Part shown: positions 30,487 through 40,838 of the stretch, in pieces | Layout: each line of letters opens with the position of its first letter | Numbering within the stretch: the stretch's first letter is position 1 | NCBI GenBank assembly: GCA_964035545.1 | Contig: OZ037765.1 | Span: 27,540,504 to 27,604,503, forward strand | Reading direction: 5' to 3' | DNA length: 64,000 nucleotides | DNA from: Bugula neritina | Taxonomy: Eukaryota > Bryozoa > Gymnolaemata > Cheilostomatida > Bugulidae | Notes under the pieces: model-generated | What the model was told of the DNA's origin: nothing | The model's input: the letters and a program-made list of their open reading frames with translations, nothing else | The model's database searches: none | Position numbers and translations under genes: made by a program

Positions 30487-32300
30487 CAGGGATGTAGTGG
30501 TACCCATACGGTCCCATACGCCGTATGGCCTAGAAGAAATTAGACTGTTCTAGGCCATACGCCCGTATGGGCATAATTATTTTTGAAAGATGATTAGTAC
30601 ACAGGATAGTTTGGGCATCCTCACTGAGAATATCATAAATTTCGCTCACAATCTAATTTAAGTTGTTGTTATGTTAATGCTATGTGGGTGGCATGCGTGT
30701 TGCCTACTTGTGATGGTTTAGCCTGAGATTACACTGGGAATAATAAGCAGCTATCAACATTCCATCTTCTTATCACTACGTGTTCACTGAAGCGCGAAGT
30801 GCTGTGCATTGGTGATTACTAAGGAGAAAATCTTTCATTTTCGGTGTATAAATCACTAACTTGTAGAAAATCTATGAAGGCTATTGAAAAGATCAAAAAA
30901 TTTGCCATACATAAATTTCTCAGGTTTCTGACAGTGTTTGTTCTATTTGAATACCATGCTTTCCTGCTGAGATATTTGGCAGGGATTGAAAAATAAACTT
31001 TTCAGCTAAAATTGGCCAAAAATGGGTAGATTTTTGTTTATAACTTTGCAAAAAAATATTGAAATCTCAAAAAGGCAGGTGCTCTGAGGAACAGGAAGCT
31101 CTAAAACCTGGTTTTTAAATTTTAATTCTAGCACAATTAAGTGAGGTTTTATTTGGCTGGACTGAATTCTTATAATATACCAATACCGTGGCTTCAGCAA
31201 GGCAGTGACAGCTAGAAGGTTGCCCTTATCTATCTTATGTGGACTTGCATTTTGTCGATAAGCAATGGAATTTGGAAAAAACCTACATGAAATCCAGAAA
31301 TAAAATCAAATTGTATTCAAGAAACAGTACCAGGTGTGTAGGAGAGGCTAATGAAAATTTATCACTGAGGTCTACAGGTACTATATCCACATTTTGGTCA
31401 AAAACCTAGCGTTATTGCATGTTAATTATCAATGCAATAAGGTTTTGCAAACTGTACACTACTATAAGTAACCTTTTATGTTTGATAGTACCAATGTCTG
31501 GCTTTACATTTAATCATCTTCTAGGTTAACACATATTAAACCTGTAAAATCTCTTCTTTTGGGGTATATTTCCTTGATGTATCTAGTGGAAGCTCAGGGG
31601 TTTTATTTTAAAACCAAGTTAACATACTCTTCTTGGGTGTGCGTTATTGTGTGTAAGGAGGTGTGGCGGTATCACCTTATGGATTAGACTAGTACCCTAT
31701 GAAACTCCAAACAGGTTTTCAACCAATTTCTGCTTGCCAATGAGTTATCAATTCAAATTCTTCTTTATAAATAACCAACACACATCTTTTGATTAGCAAT
31801 CTTCCTTTGTTCTGATCTATTATTCTTTTTTTGTGCAGTGTATTAGTGTGCAGTGTATTAGTTATTTGAAGTAATCAGGTTGCATTTGGAGAGCACTTGT
31901 TACCTGCCTCTATCCTTCCATCTTTTTGAGATATTTAGCAATTTTTCTGTACGGGTTGGACTTAGTGTCAGAACAAACTTAACTGCAGTTGAGTAAGACT
32001 ACATCACATTACAGTCAACAGGTATGGGACAATACTGAATATTTATATAGTTTGCAGCAATGCCCAGTCGTCATATAGCTGGTATGGTATGAAAATAATA
32101 GCGAGGTGCACATTTCAACACAGATTTTTTTCAGAAGAATTATAATTCACAATGGCTTTAAATTGCATAAATTTGCATCAGAAGTGCTCTGAAAGCTTCG
32201 GCGGCAGGGGCGCTGCCCCGAACCCCGCCGGGGGCCTGGGCGGCCCCTTGGACCCCGGCCTCAGAGTATGGCCTAGAATATTTTTGCCACTACATCCCTG
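30487..32300. mobile_element. Non-autonomous hAT element, 1814 bp, perfect 8-bp TSD
   Basis: Termini CAGGGATGTAGTGG and CCACTACATCCCTG are perfect 14-bp inverted repeats. Flanked by the 8-bp duplication CTTGTGAG (30479-30486, 32301-32308). A CAGGG terminus with an 8-bp TSD is diagnostic of hAT. Subterminal TATGGCCTAGA motifs occur near both ends. No transposase ORF. The right end contains a GC-rich patch (32197-32265) unlike the rest. Confidence 0.93.
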
Positions 32301-32429
32301 CTTGTGAGTCTTGTTGTGTGTGATAGATTACTGCATCGTTTGTGAGCTCATAGCAGAAACCGAACGAGTTGATTATATACTGTTGTGAAACTGTGCATTC
32401 ACTCATTTCTTGGCAGAACTGCCAAGTTA

Positions 32430-32772
32430 GCCTAGGGCCACACGGTGCGTATTTTCGCATGCGAAAATTGAAATCACAAGTAGCAAAGGTGTCCACTGTG
32501 CGCGTTGAGAAAACCTTCGCACTTGTCGCTCAGCATTTTCAACGCAAGTGTGAATCGTCTCTGTCGTCGTCACCTAATTGGCTGGTAGTTATTCAGCGAG
32601 CCCAATTTCTTTATTTAGTGCTACATTCCAGTAAATTGCGTTTAATTGAAAGCGAGTGCGATTTAAAAATGAAAGCTTTATTTATCACGCATCACTGACG
32701 CTACAGTGGACACCTTTGCTACTTGTGATTTCAATTTTCGCATGCGAAAATACGCACCGTGTGGCCCTAGGC
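32430..32772. mobile_element. 343-bp MITE with about 70-bp perfect TIRs and TTA TSD
   Basis: Starts GCCTAGGGCCACACGGTGCG; the right end is its inverted copy, perfect for roughly 70 bp. TTA target duplications at 32427-32429 and 32773-32775 indicate PIF/Harbinger mobilisation. Near-perfect arms imply recent amplification. Confidence 0.93.
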
Positions 32773-33337
32773 TTAAAGTAGATTATTATGCGTTTATTTA
32801 ATGCAAAGGTACACGGGTAAAACTATACAGCAACTATAAACACGTTACATAATTACATACAGAGCGTACATAACTTCACCCTAACTACTCCACTGCCTGA
32901 CTGCCGGCTATCTAAGCGCGATAGCTATCAACTAATTAACTAGTCCTGCCTTTGTTCACAGCGTACGTTGGTAGCGTAGTAAGTACTGTCAAGCCGAGCA
33001 TAGGAGAGACGCTACGCTTTACAATAATAGAGTAGTAGCAGGAGAGTTATCCTTTCGATAATAAGATAACTCCTACACAAAATCCGTACCCTGCTCCGAC
33101 CTATCGAAAGGCACACTCCCTGCTATTAATTATCAAGACCAAACAAAGAGACAAAAATAAAAAAAAATACTTGCAAGATAAAAACAAAACAATTACAGTA
33201 CGAGTAATACAATAATAATCTGAGTTATTTACATCGAGTAACGCCCGCCACCGAATTAAAGTATAACATAATGTCACAGAGGGAGAACTAGCTAGTATGA
33301 AGAACACGAGAACAACAAATATAGAGTTCGACCCCAG

Positions 33338-33649
33338 TTACTTGCGTAGTCGATTCTCTAGTCGTTCCTGTAGTTTGTTTAACTCCGCAGCCGCCCTCTT
33401 CTTTTTCTTGCATAGGCGAGCCATACGCTTCTGCAACTTCAGCACGTCGCCCAGTATGGACTCATCTACCAGGGCCTCAGATGCCATCGTGCTATAGGCT
33501 CTCTTCCTCCTTTTCCTCCAAGTACTGGGTGAAAGGAATGTGGTCGTCGCTGGCGGCTGGGGAGTCTCTTCCACTGTCCGTCCGGGTTACCAGTACCCTG
33601 AAGGGGCGTGTGGGTATGTCGTCTGGTGGAAGAGTAGTTGATTCAGTAT
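33338..33649 (-). pseudogene. 3' part of ORF3 from an older Ty3/gypsy relative (left of nested element 2)
   Basis: The minus strand encodes an acidic/proline stretch, a basic WRKRRKR patch and a Lys/Leu-rich helix (LQKRMARLCKKKKRAAAE), ending at 33338. The order basic-then-coiled-coil matches the C-terminus of element 2 ORF3, though the sequence is diverged. It is the continuation of the ORF3 fragment at 41148-41720, separated by insertion of element 2. 32776-33337 probably holds the older element's 3' end, but I could not define an LTR. Confidence 0.6.
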
Positions 33650-33954
33650 TGTTTTAATTTTCAGATTAGGGTTGATATGTTATCCAGAGAGTCTATTTAT
33701 CTAGTATAGAACTGCACCAGGCTAAGTCGAGTGAACGAGTATATTTTATTCACAACTATACATCATAAAAACACGATACATTATTTCTAACAAGTTACAC
33801 ATCTAATCTATTTCACACTCTAGCTTCGACTGAGTTAGCAGCGGGAAACTACAATTGCTGCTAACTATCAACTACGCTAATTGGCTATCCATTGTTCCGG
33901 GTCAATTACGCGACCCTACATGTTGTGCTGCTGGTAGTTCCACGAACCACCACA
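33650..33954 (-). repeat. 3' LTR of element 2
   Basis: 305 bp, TG...CA-type termini on the minus strand with one altered base near its end. Polypurine tract GGTGGGGGCGG precedes it at 33965-33955. Confidence 0.92.
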
Positions 33955-33965
33955 CCGCCCCCACC
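33955..33965 (-). other. Polypurine tract of element 2
   Basis: GGTGGGGGCGG on the minus strand, immediately before the 3' LTR; the expected plus-strand primer. The identical sequence is found in element 1 at 9203-9213. Confidence 0.75.
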
Positions 33966-34232
33966 AGCAGAAAGCCATCTTTCTGATATATATAAAAAAA
34001 ACATTCAATAGTAATTGCATACATCAGTGGACAAAAATAATACATAATATACAGGAAGAGACATAATAATACACAGAGTCGTTATAACGATCCGTTGCAT
34101 ACAATTGGCCAGCTGTAGATAGACGAGGAATACTAGCTAGCTGTGGTATTAGACAAGGAATAACCTGTCTAGCAGTTAAGCATTTGCACGAGTTTGGTTC
34201 TTCACCAAATGTGGAGTATTCTGGGTAGCATA

Positions 34233-35309
34233 CTAGAGTCCTTGTTGGGCACGCCGGTGCTTGGCTTGGCATGTACGCAGTTTCCGTTTCATACGGCATA
34301 CGGATCCCTTCAACTGGAAGAGTCCTGTGGTAGTGTTGAGTAGATCTGGCGCCAGCTGGGTGAACTCTTCTTGTAATCGTAGGAGGCGTTCTTCTACTGT
34401 AGCTAGTCGTACTGGGTCTGGGGACGGTGTCCGTCTGCGGCGTAATGGTGGACTGGGGGACCTGGTCCGTCTCTTCGCCGGGGTAGGGGAGATCTCTCCT
34501 TCTTCTGGATATGTAGTTTCCTCGGGGGTGTAGGTAATTGGAGGGCGGTCAGACACCAACGGGGATTGTTGGCGGGCGTTGTCTAACACACTTTGGAACC
34601 CCGAGGACAGAACGGCTAGCAGCATGGCCTTCTTTACCAGAGGTCGTATATATGTGAGGAACTCCGGGTACAGCTTAGCGTCGACCACATAGTTTTCTCC
34701 AGGGAAACAGCCCGCCGCTCTGTGTCTGGTGACGGGGTAGGGATACACATCATTGTACCCGCAGGGGCAGAAGGTCAGTAGGAGATGAGCATTGACGTGT
34801 AGTTTAAGGGAGCGGTGAGAGGCGCAATCTTCACCACAGATCTGGCATCTCGTCCGTCCTCTGGACCCCCAGGCTGTTTCTATTTCTTCTTCGGTTTGTG
34901 GAGACACCCACCGCCAACGGCGGCGTAGTGGCTCAGGCCGGTCACCACTAGCATAGTCCTCCGGATACGGAGCGGGAAGTGTTCTATCCCGTACCCTGGT
35001 TGTAGCGGGTCGAGTGTAATCTGAAAAAGTTTCAACAGTGTTAGTACATTACACTGCTGTGTTGTCAGCTTGAACAGCTTGGCAACTCCTAATTCAGTTA
35101 CCTCGTAGAGATTAATGATAGTGAATAGTCAGATAGAACTGTATTGCAATGAGATTATAAAAATCTCTAAGTCAAACTGAGTTCTTACTACGGTATTTCA
35201 CTAACCTATCTCCAGCTCGATTGACTCAGTGAGTCAGAGCTGAGCGATGCAATCTAGTTTCGTATTAAGATATAGTTAACTCACCCCACGATCTGTTGTC
35301 GTAAGACAT
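34233..35309 (-). CDS. ORF3 of element 2: spliced C2H2 zinc-finger/coiled-coil accessory protein
   Basis: Predicted CDS is exon 35309-35285 (25 nt; ATG 25 nt after the pol stop) joined to 35020-34233 (788 nt), 270 codons. The intron (264 nt) has donor GTGAGT and acceptor TTTTTCAG. Unspliced reading stops within about 14 codons, and exon 2 has no early in-frame ATG, so splicing is needed for the full protein. Features: one canonical zinc finger (C-X2-C-X12-H-X3-H), a Cys-rich segment after it (TFCPCGY), a YPEF motif, an acidic PEE region, an SPSPPLRRRR basic stretch, then a heptad-like helix (LATVEERLLRLQEEFTQLAP). It occupies the env position but has no signal or membrane segment. Role unknown; nucleic-acid binding is inferred from the finger and basic patch. 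Confidence 0.75.
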
Positions 35310-35333
35310 ACTGAATATGTGAAATGGTTTGAA

Positions 35334-38300
35334 CTACTGCTTAGAAACACGTCTACTCTTGACTGCATCAGCGTATGAAAAGATCGAGCAACGTGGTTGG
35401 GGTGCGTGATTAAGACTTTGTGCACCCGGCGGATGAATTTTGTTCCTACTTCCGCCGATACAAAAGTTGATATTTCCGTGGTGTTGACAACTCCCACATT
35501 TGCTCGATTCTTTTCTCGTACGGTTTTCCCCTAGACTTTCATGCGTGCCGCTTTTAACGCAGTCGCATACGAAGTCCTTCAAGTATGCGGGGGGTTGCCT
35601 CGTACGCTGTCCCCTTTCTAGGGGGGGTGACACGCTTGCCGGTTCGTTAGTAGGGGCCTCTACTGGCGTCTCTACTTCACCGTCAGCAGTCACCTCTTCT
35701 TGTTCTCCGGATGGAGCCCCTCCCTCTGTGGGGGTTTGCACTTCCGGAACCGGCTCGGTTTCTGGAAGTGGTGGAATTAGACTTGGCGGTGGCGGACACG
35801 CTTCTGTTGCCAGAAGCTGCCGCTCCTCTCTCACCAAGTTTTCTTCCCGCGGTATGACCACTTCGTATTCAGGTCCATGCCGCCGTCGCCCGCGCGTTGT
35901 TGTCTGCCTCCTGGGCTCTAACAACGGGGGGGCTTCTCCCACTCCGCCGGGGCTAGCCCAATACGGTTTCAAGCGAGACTCATTCTGGATAGACACCTGT
36001 CCTGAGCGCTCAATCTTGTACGTATGATTGGGCATAGCCTCGACGACCACGTAGGGGCCTACAAACTTAGGCTTCAGCTTATCAGCCTGTCCGCGGCGCC
36101 TACGGTAATTGACCATCCACACCTTATCTCCTCTTTGATAGAGGGGTGGTTCATCGGAATCTTCGTGCCGCACCTTCCACTGCTGTTGACGCAGTATCTC
36201 GTGTGCGGCCTTCATCCGTTCCACTAGTTCACTGGCATACTCGTGGACTGAGTTATCTTGCTCTGGAACGTGATAGGTGAGATGGTCAGGGACACGAGTC
36301 TCTCTCCCGAGCATCAAGAGGTTTGGGGTCTCACCAGTACTGGTGTGTGGGGTGCTACGGTATGCACGCATGACTTGTGGCAACACCGTATCCCATTCCT
36401 CTTGACCTCGTCCAAGGAGGAGACTCCGGAGCGCATCACCTAACATCCGGTTGTTGCGCTCCACCACCCCGTTACCTTGAGGGTGGTAGGGGGTGGTCCT
36501 GCTCTGATTTACTCCCCAGAGGTGGCAAAGGTCGCTCATCAGTTGAGACTGGAATTGAGCGCCTTGATCAGAGTGTATCTGTTCGGGAAGCCCAAAATAA
36601 CAGAATACGTGTTGGTCTAGTGCCCTGGCCACTGTTGGGGCTGATGCATCTGGGATAGCCAGAGCATCCGCCCACCTAGTAAAGTGGTCGGTTAATACTA
36701 GGATCCAATTATTGCCTCTGGGGGTCAGGGGCATGGGTCCGACCAGGTCTACAGCGACTACTTGCCAGGGCCTACCAGCATATAGCCTCCGCCGTCCTGC
36801 TTCACCAGGGGGGCGGCTATGCTTACTGGCCTGGCAGATCTCACACTGTTTGACTCTGAGCCGGACGTCACGCTCCATCTGCGGCCAATACCACCGGAGT
36901 CGTAATTTGGACATCACTCGCTTGACCCCTGCGTGGGCCTGCTTGTGAGTATCCCAAATCAACTCACGGCGGATGGCTGTGGGGCAGACTACCCTCTTCC
37001 TTTCCGGGTGTCTGCCGCTGGCAGCTAGAGAGATGGTTAGCAACCCATCCTGCCCGATCCGCAGCGAGTCCCAACGCTGACAGTATAGCCGGAATTCGGC
37101 GCATCCCTGTCTTATGCGTTCCTCGCTGGGTCGTCGCCCTTCCCTTTTGGCCCGGTAGATGTCTGCCACGACTCCAGGCAGCTCTTCTTGGAGCTTCTTC
37201 AGCTCTCGAACATTACCGGCCAGTACAGGGTTGGCGCGGAGGTTTTGTATATCCTCCGGGGCCTCATCAACTCTTTGCCTGAGTTGACCTTGATCCCAGT
37301 CAAACGGTGCTCCGTGATGAGCCAGCGTCTCCAACTCGCATCGAGGGGGACCTCCATCCCTCCTCTCGATGTTGAGACACTGTTTGCAACCTCCGTCAGG
37401 TCGGCGGCTCAACCCATCCGCATTGCTGTGTCTCTTGCCCGGTCGATGTTCGATCCGGTATGAGAATTCAGCTAGGATTTCGAGCCACCGGGCGACCTGA
37501 CTAGAGGGCTCTGCTCTCCTGCACAACCAGATCAGCGAGGCATGATCCGTACGCAGCCGGAACTTCCTGCCATATAGGTATGGTCTGAAGTGCTTCACTG
37601 ACTTGATTACTGCCAGCAGTTCCTTGCGGGTAGTGCAGTAATTTCGTTCAGCGGGGGAGAGAGACTTGCTGTAGTAGGCTACTACCACTTCTCGGCCTTC
37701 CTGCACTTGCGACAGCACAGCGCCAACATTCTGGTCACTGGCGTCTGTGTCTAGGATGTACTCCAGAGTGGGGTCTGGGTAGGCCAAGATGGGCGCCGTT
37801 AGGAGGCAGCCCTTGAGGCGGTCGAACGCGTCTTGTTCGACTGGAGTCCACTGCCACGTCACTCCCTTTGCGGTAAGCCGGTTTAACGGCTGGGCTATGC
37901 CCGCAAAGTCTGGTATGTATTGCCTGTAATACCCTACCAGCCCCAAGAAAGCCCGGAGTCCGGTCAAGTCTTGAGGGGTGACCCAGTCTTCTACTGCCCG
38001 TACCTTTTCGGGATCCGTTGCCACGCCGTTTCGACCGACAACGTGCCCCAGGTACTTGACCTCCGGCTGCAACAGAGCGCACTTGGAAGGTTTGAGCTTA
38101 AGACCGGCACCTCGGAGTCTCTCGAAAACCTCCTGCAGACGACTGACATGTGTCTCGAAGTCTGGAGAGATTACGATGACATCATCGAGGTAGACCAGCA
38201 GTGTCTTCCAATGGAGTCCGCTAAGGACTTGTTCCATCAGCCTCTGGAAGGTGGCTGGGGCGGAGGTTAACCCGAAGGGCAGCACCTTCCACTTCCACAA

Positions 38301-39857
38301 ACCGTCCCGTGTGATAAACGCCGCTTTCTCTTGGGCGTCGGGACTCAGAGGAACCTGCCAATAGCCGCTTAGCAAGTCTAACGTACTGAAGTACTTGCTG
38401 CCGGCTAGGGCGTCCAATGACTCGTCAATACGAGGTAGAGGGTAGGCGTCCTGTATGGTTACGCTATTGAGTTTGCGGTAGTCCACACAGAACCGCCAAC
38501 TGCCGTCTTTCTTCCGGACCAGTACGACTGGCGAGCTCCACGCACTATGGGCGGGCTCTATCAGTCCCCGGTCCAGAAGATCCCGTACTTGTCGGCTAAC
38601 CTCCTTCTCCTTCTCCGGCCCCAGCCTGCGTGTGGGCTGCCGGACAGGGACTGTCCCTGCAGTCAGCGGTATTTCGTGTCTGACAATTCCAGTCAGTCCC
38701 ACGTCATGCTCTCCGCTGCTGAACACATCACCGTAGTCGCGTAGTAACTTGGCCATAACTTGGCGCTCTCTGTTACTCGCGCAGCCACCACTGGCCGTCT
38801 CGTATAACTCCCGGAGATGTGTTGGGACTGCCCCTCGTCCCTGAATAGGGTGTCGAGGGGGTGCCTCTGTCGCATCACCCAGCGACGGGCCTACGTCTCC
38901 CTCTTGAACAGAGTGAAAACGGCCCAGCATCGACCCAGCCGGGAGCTTGATAGGCTCGGTAAAGGGGTTGACGCACTGCACTAAGATCTCCCCTTGCTCA
39001 GTCAGCTGATTCAGACTGCTGGCAAGTTGGATCTTTTCGTGCGCGCCTTCAACCACCCCGAGTCCAGAGATCCGGCTACTATTCACCCTGCAGTGAATGG
39101 TAGCCCGGGAGCGGCCTGGTATGGTACGGTTGCGTACCACTTGCACACCTCCCACTAAAGGGCAGCCGAACTTGTCGACGCAGGCGAGTTCCCGCCCGGA
39201 CATCATCATTGCAGATCTGCTAAAATCTATGTGACATCCGTGCCGTTTAAGGAACGGCATCCCGAGGATAGCATCCTCCTTGAGCTGACTGACGATGAAC
39301 GTCTCTTGGATCGTTTGATCGCGGACTCGTCCCGTCAGCTCAATTATACCATAGAAGGGAAGGCACGACCCGTCAGCTAGGGTGCCGTATTCCCCTTCGT
39401 ATGCTTCCATCTCGCCCCTGACCCTAGCACTGAGGGTGTCGAAGAGTTGGCGGCTTAAGAGGTTCGTGGTACAGCCCGAATCAATGAGAAAAGTAACAGC
39501 TTTGCCTTCCAGTTTACCGGGCAAGAAATAGCTGTTCCCATGGGGCTGCACCTGAACTCTCCCTTCAGGCCTTACTCTCGCAGGGAGTACCTCCCTCGCT
39601 TTGGGTCGCGAGGGAGGTCTCTTGGGGCGGTGATAGGTAGGCCTCGGGGGTGCCGAGGCTAGATTCTCAGCTACCTTTGTGTGCTCCCATCCAGATTCTT
39701 GGACTTGTAGCCCTGTGAATCTGTTGTGAAGGGGCATAGAAAAGGCAGCCGCGGGGCGAAGCCCCTTGCTGGTCCGTCGTGGCTGTTGCCACTGTTGGTT
39801 GCCAGTACGCGGTACCCGTCTGGGTGACCTGCGTTTCTTCTTCCCTAGAGGTTTCAT
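35334..39857 (-). CDS. pol: pol polyprotein of Ty3/gypsy element 2
   Basis: Protease-RT-RNase H-integrase. Counting from the ATG at 39857: protease IDSG near 125, RT palm YLDD near 556, RNase H DTDAS near 703, HHCC zinc domain about 970-1008, integrase core with VDLVGP near 1036 and HPQGNGVVERNN downstream, then a proline/acidic tail. The frame is open further upstream to 40010 but with no ATG there. Expression is therefore either by frameshift within the 157-nt overlap with gag, or by restart at the ATG overlapping the gag stop (ATGA). Domain order is typical Metaviridae. No internal stop. Confidence 0.93.
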   Translation of the reverse strand: MKPLGKKKRRSPRRVPRTGNQQWQQPRRTSKGLRPAAAFSMPLHNRFTGLQVQESGWEHTKVAENLASAPPRPTYHRPKRPPSRPKAREVLPARVRPEGRVQVQPHGNSYFLPGKLEGKAVTFLIDSGCTTNLLSRQLFDTLSARVRGEMEAYEGEYGTLADGSCLPFYGIIELTGRVRDQTIQETFIVSQLKEDAILGMPFLKRHGCHIDFSRSAMMMSGRELACVDKFGCPLVGGVQVVRNRTIPGRSRATIHCRVNSSRISGLGVVEGAHEKIQLASSLNQLTEQGEILVQCVNPFTEPIKLPAGSMLGRFHSVQEGDVGPSLGDATEAPPRHPIQGRGAVPTHLRELYETASGGCASNRERQVMAKLLRDYGDVFSSGEHDVGLTGIVRHEIPLTAGTVPVRQPTRRLGPEKEKEVSRQVRDLLDRGLIEPAHSAWSSPVVLVRKKDGSWRFCVDYRKLNSVTIQDAYPLPRIDESLDALAGSKYFSTLDLLSGYWQVPLSPDAQEKAAFITRDGLWKWKVLPFGLTSAPATFQRLMEQVLSGLHWKTLLVYLDDVIVISPDFETHVSRLQEVFERLRGAGLKLKPSKCALLQPEVKYLGHVVGRNGVATDPEKVRAVEDWVTPQDLTGLRAFLGLVGYYRQYIPDFAGIAQPLNRLTAKGVTWQWTPVEQDAFDRLKGCLLTAPILAYPDPTLEYILDTDASDQNVGAVLSQVQEGREVVVAYYSKSLSPAERNYCTTRKELLAVIKSVKHFRPYLYGRKFRLRTDHASLIWLCRRAEPSSQVARWLEILAEFSYRIEHRPGKRHSNADGLSRRPDGGCKQCLNIERRDGGPPRCELETLAHHGAPFDWDQGQLRQRVDEAPEDIQNLRANPVLAGNVRELKKLQEELPGVVADIYRAKREGRRPSEERIRQGCAEFRLYCQRWDSLRIGQDGLLTISLAASGRHPERKRVVCPTAIRRELIWDTHKQAHAGVKRVMSKLRLRWYWPQMERDVRLRVKQCEICQASKHSRPPGEAGRRRLYAGRPWQVVAVDLVGPMPLTPRGNNWILVLTDHFTRWADALAIPDASAPTVARALDQHVFCYFGLPEQIHSDQGAQFQSQLMSDLCHLWGVNQSRTTPYHPQGNGVVERNNRMLGDALRSLLLGRGQEEWDTVLPQVMRAYRSTPHTSTGETPNLLMLGRETRVPDHLTYHVPEQDNSVHEYASELVERMKAAHEILRQQQWKVRHEDSDEPPLYQRGDKVWMVNYRRRRGQADKLKPKFVGPYVVVEAMPNHTYKIERSGQVSIQNESRLKPYWASPGGVGEAPPLLEPRRQTTTRGRRRHGPEYEVVIPREENLVREERQLLATEACPPPPSLIPPLPETEPVPEVQTPTEGGAPSGEQEEVTADGEVETPVEAPTNEPASVSPPLERGQRTRQPPAYLKDFVCDCVKSGTHESLGENRTRKESSKCGSCQHHGNINFCIGGSRNKIHPPGAQSLNHAPQPRCSIFSYADAVKSRRVSKQ

Positions 39858-40807
39858 CGTCGGCCCGCGGAAGGTGGGAACATCTGCGGGCCGCGGTAGT
39901 TTAACCCCTGATTTAGGAAGGGACAATATCGGCGGAAATGTCCTTGATTTCCGCACTCCCAGCAAAAACTGACTGTTTCTCCCTGTGGCGGCGCCGATGG
40001 CCGCATGGGCTCAGGGGCGGTACTCACTGGGTTTTGTGGTGTCAGTGTTGCTATCAGCTTGGCTAGCATGTCCGTCAGTTGAGTGACTTTTGATGCCGTC
40101 GCCAACTGGGACATGGCAGCCGCGGCGGGGGTTTCCTCCCCTTGTCCCGCGGCCGTGTCTGCGCGGTCTATCTCCACTTGGCGGGAGCTTCCGCGACTTT
40201 TATGCATTTGGTTAGCTAGGAGGTAAGCTTCCCCCTCAGTCAAAGCATCTTCAACGGTGGTGACTCCTCTAGCTAGAAACTGGTGGTGGAGACCCAGATC
40301 GTCGACAGATGCTATGAAAGCGTCGAGGGTGTACCTCTCGCGGTTGACTGGGGGCAAGTCGCTGTACGCGATCTGTGCCAGCTTCATGACCGCGGTGGCA
40401 TGCTCCCGCAGCGGGGTGCGGGGATCACGCCGCAACCTCTGCAATCGGGCCCTGGCATCTGTAGCAGAGAGGCCAAAGCGGGCCCGCAGAGAAGCAAAGA
40501 TATTATCAATGTCTACGCCCAGCCCATAGGGCTTGGCTTTGTCCATCAATGCCATTCTAAGCTTCAGCAGGGCCACCCTAGGGGGCCACTGAGCGACGTC
40601 CATTACGTCGCTAAACTCTTGGATAAATTGTTCCACCTCCTCTTCACCCGTGAAGGTGGGCGCCTTTAACCTGTAGCGGTCTTCAGCTAGTTTTCGCGGA
40701 ACCCTTCGCTCTTCTACTACATGGTTAACAGGCATTGTCTCTACAGCATTGTCTCTACGCTCACCTTCGATTGCCGGTGGTTGAATTTCAGCATTGTCAG
40801 TCTCCAT
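39854..40807 (-). CDS. gag: gag of Ty3/gypsy element 2
   Basis: 317 codons from an ATG 13 nt beyond the PBS. Capsid-like central region (FTGEEEVEQFIQEF, then an ARLQRLRRDP stretch) and one CCHC knuckle at about residues 282-295. Forms the particle and binds RNA. The stop TGA (39856-39854) overlaps the ATG at 39857-39855. Confidence 0.92.
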   Translation of the reverse strand: METDNAEIQPPAIEGERRDNAVETMPVNHVVEERRVPRKLAEDRYRLKAPTFTGEEEVEQFIQEFSDVMDVAQWPPRVALLKLRMALMDKAKPYGLGVDIDNIFASLRARFGLSATDARARLQRLRRDPRTPLREHATAVMKLAQIAYSDLPPVNRERYTLDAFIASVDDLGLHHQFLARGVTTVEDALTEGEAYLLANQMHKSRGSSRQVEIDRADTAAGQGEETPAAAAMSQLATASKVTQLTDMLAKLIATLTPQNPVSTAPEPMRPSAPPQGETVSFCWECGNQGHFRRYCPFLNQGLNYRGPQMFPPSAGRR

Positions 40808-40819
40808 CTTGGATGCACT

Positions 40820-40837
40820 ATCCCACCGCTGCCACCA
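40820..40837 (-). other. Primer binding site of element 2 (tRNA-Leu)
   Basis: Minus strand TGGTGGCAGCGGTGGGAT, one base after the 5' LTR. It is the exact complement of the 3' end of a eukaryotic tRNA-Leu including CCA, as recalled from general knowledge of that tRNA. Confidence 0.8.
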
Positions 40838-40838
40838 C

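Noticed and set aside
32369-32698. 109-aa ORF on the plus strand
   Set aside because: It starts outside and runs into the 343-bp MITE; its sequence is TIR-derived.
35500-36027. Long plus-strand ORFs opposite pol and gag in both Ty3/gypsy elements
   Set aside because: Mirror frames of GC-rich pol/gag coding sequence; no independent start context or domains.
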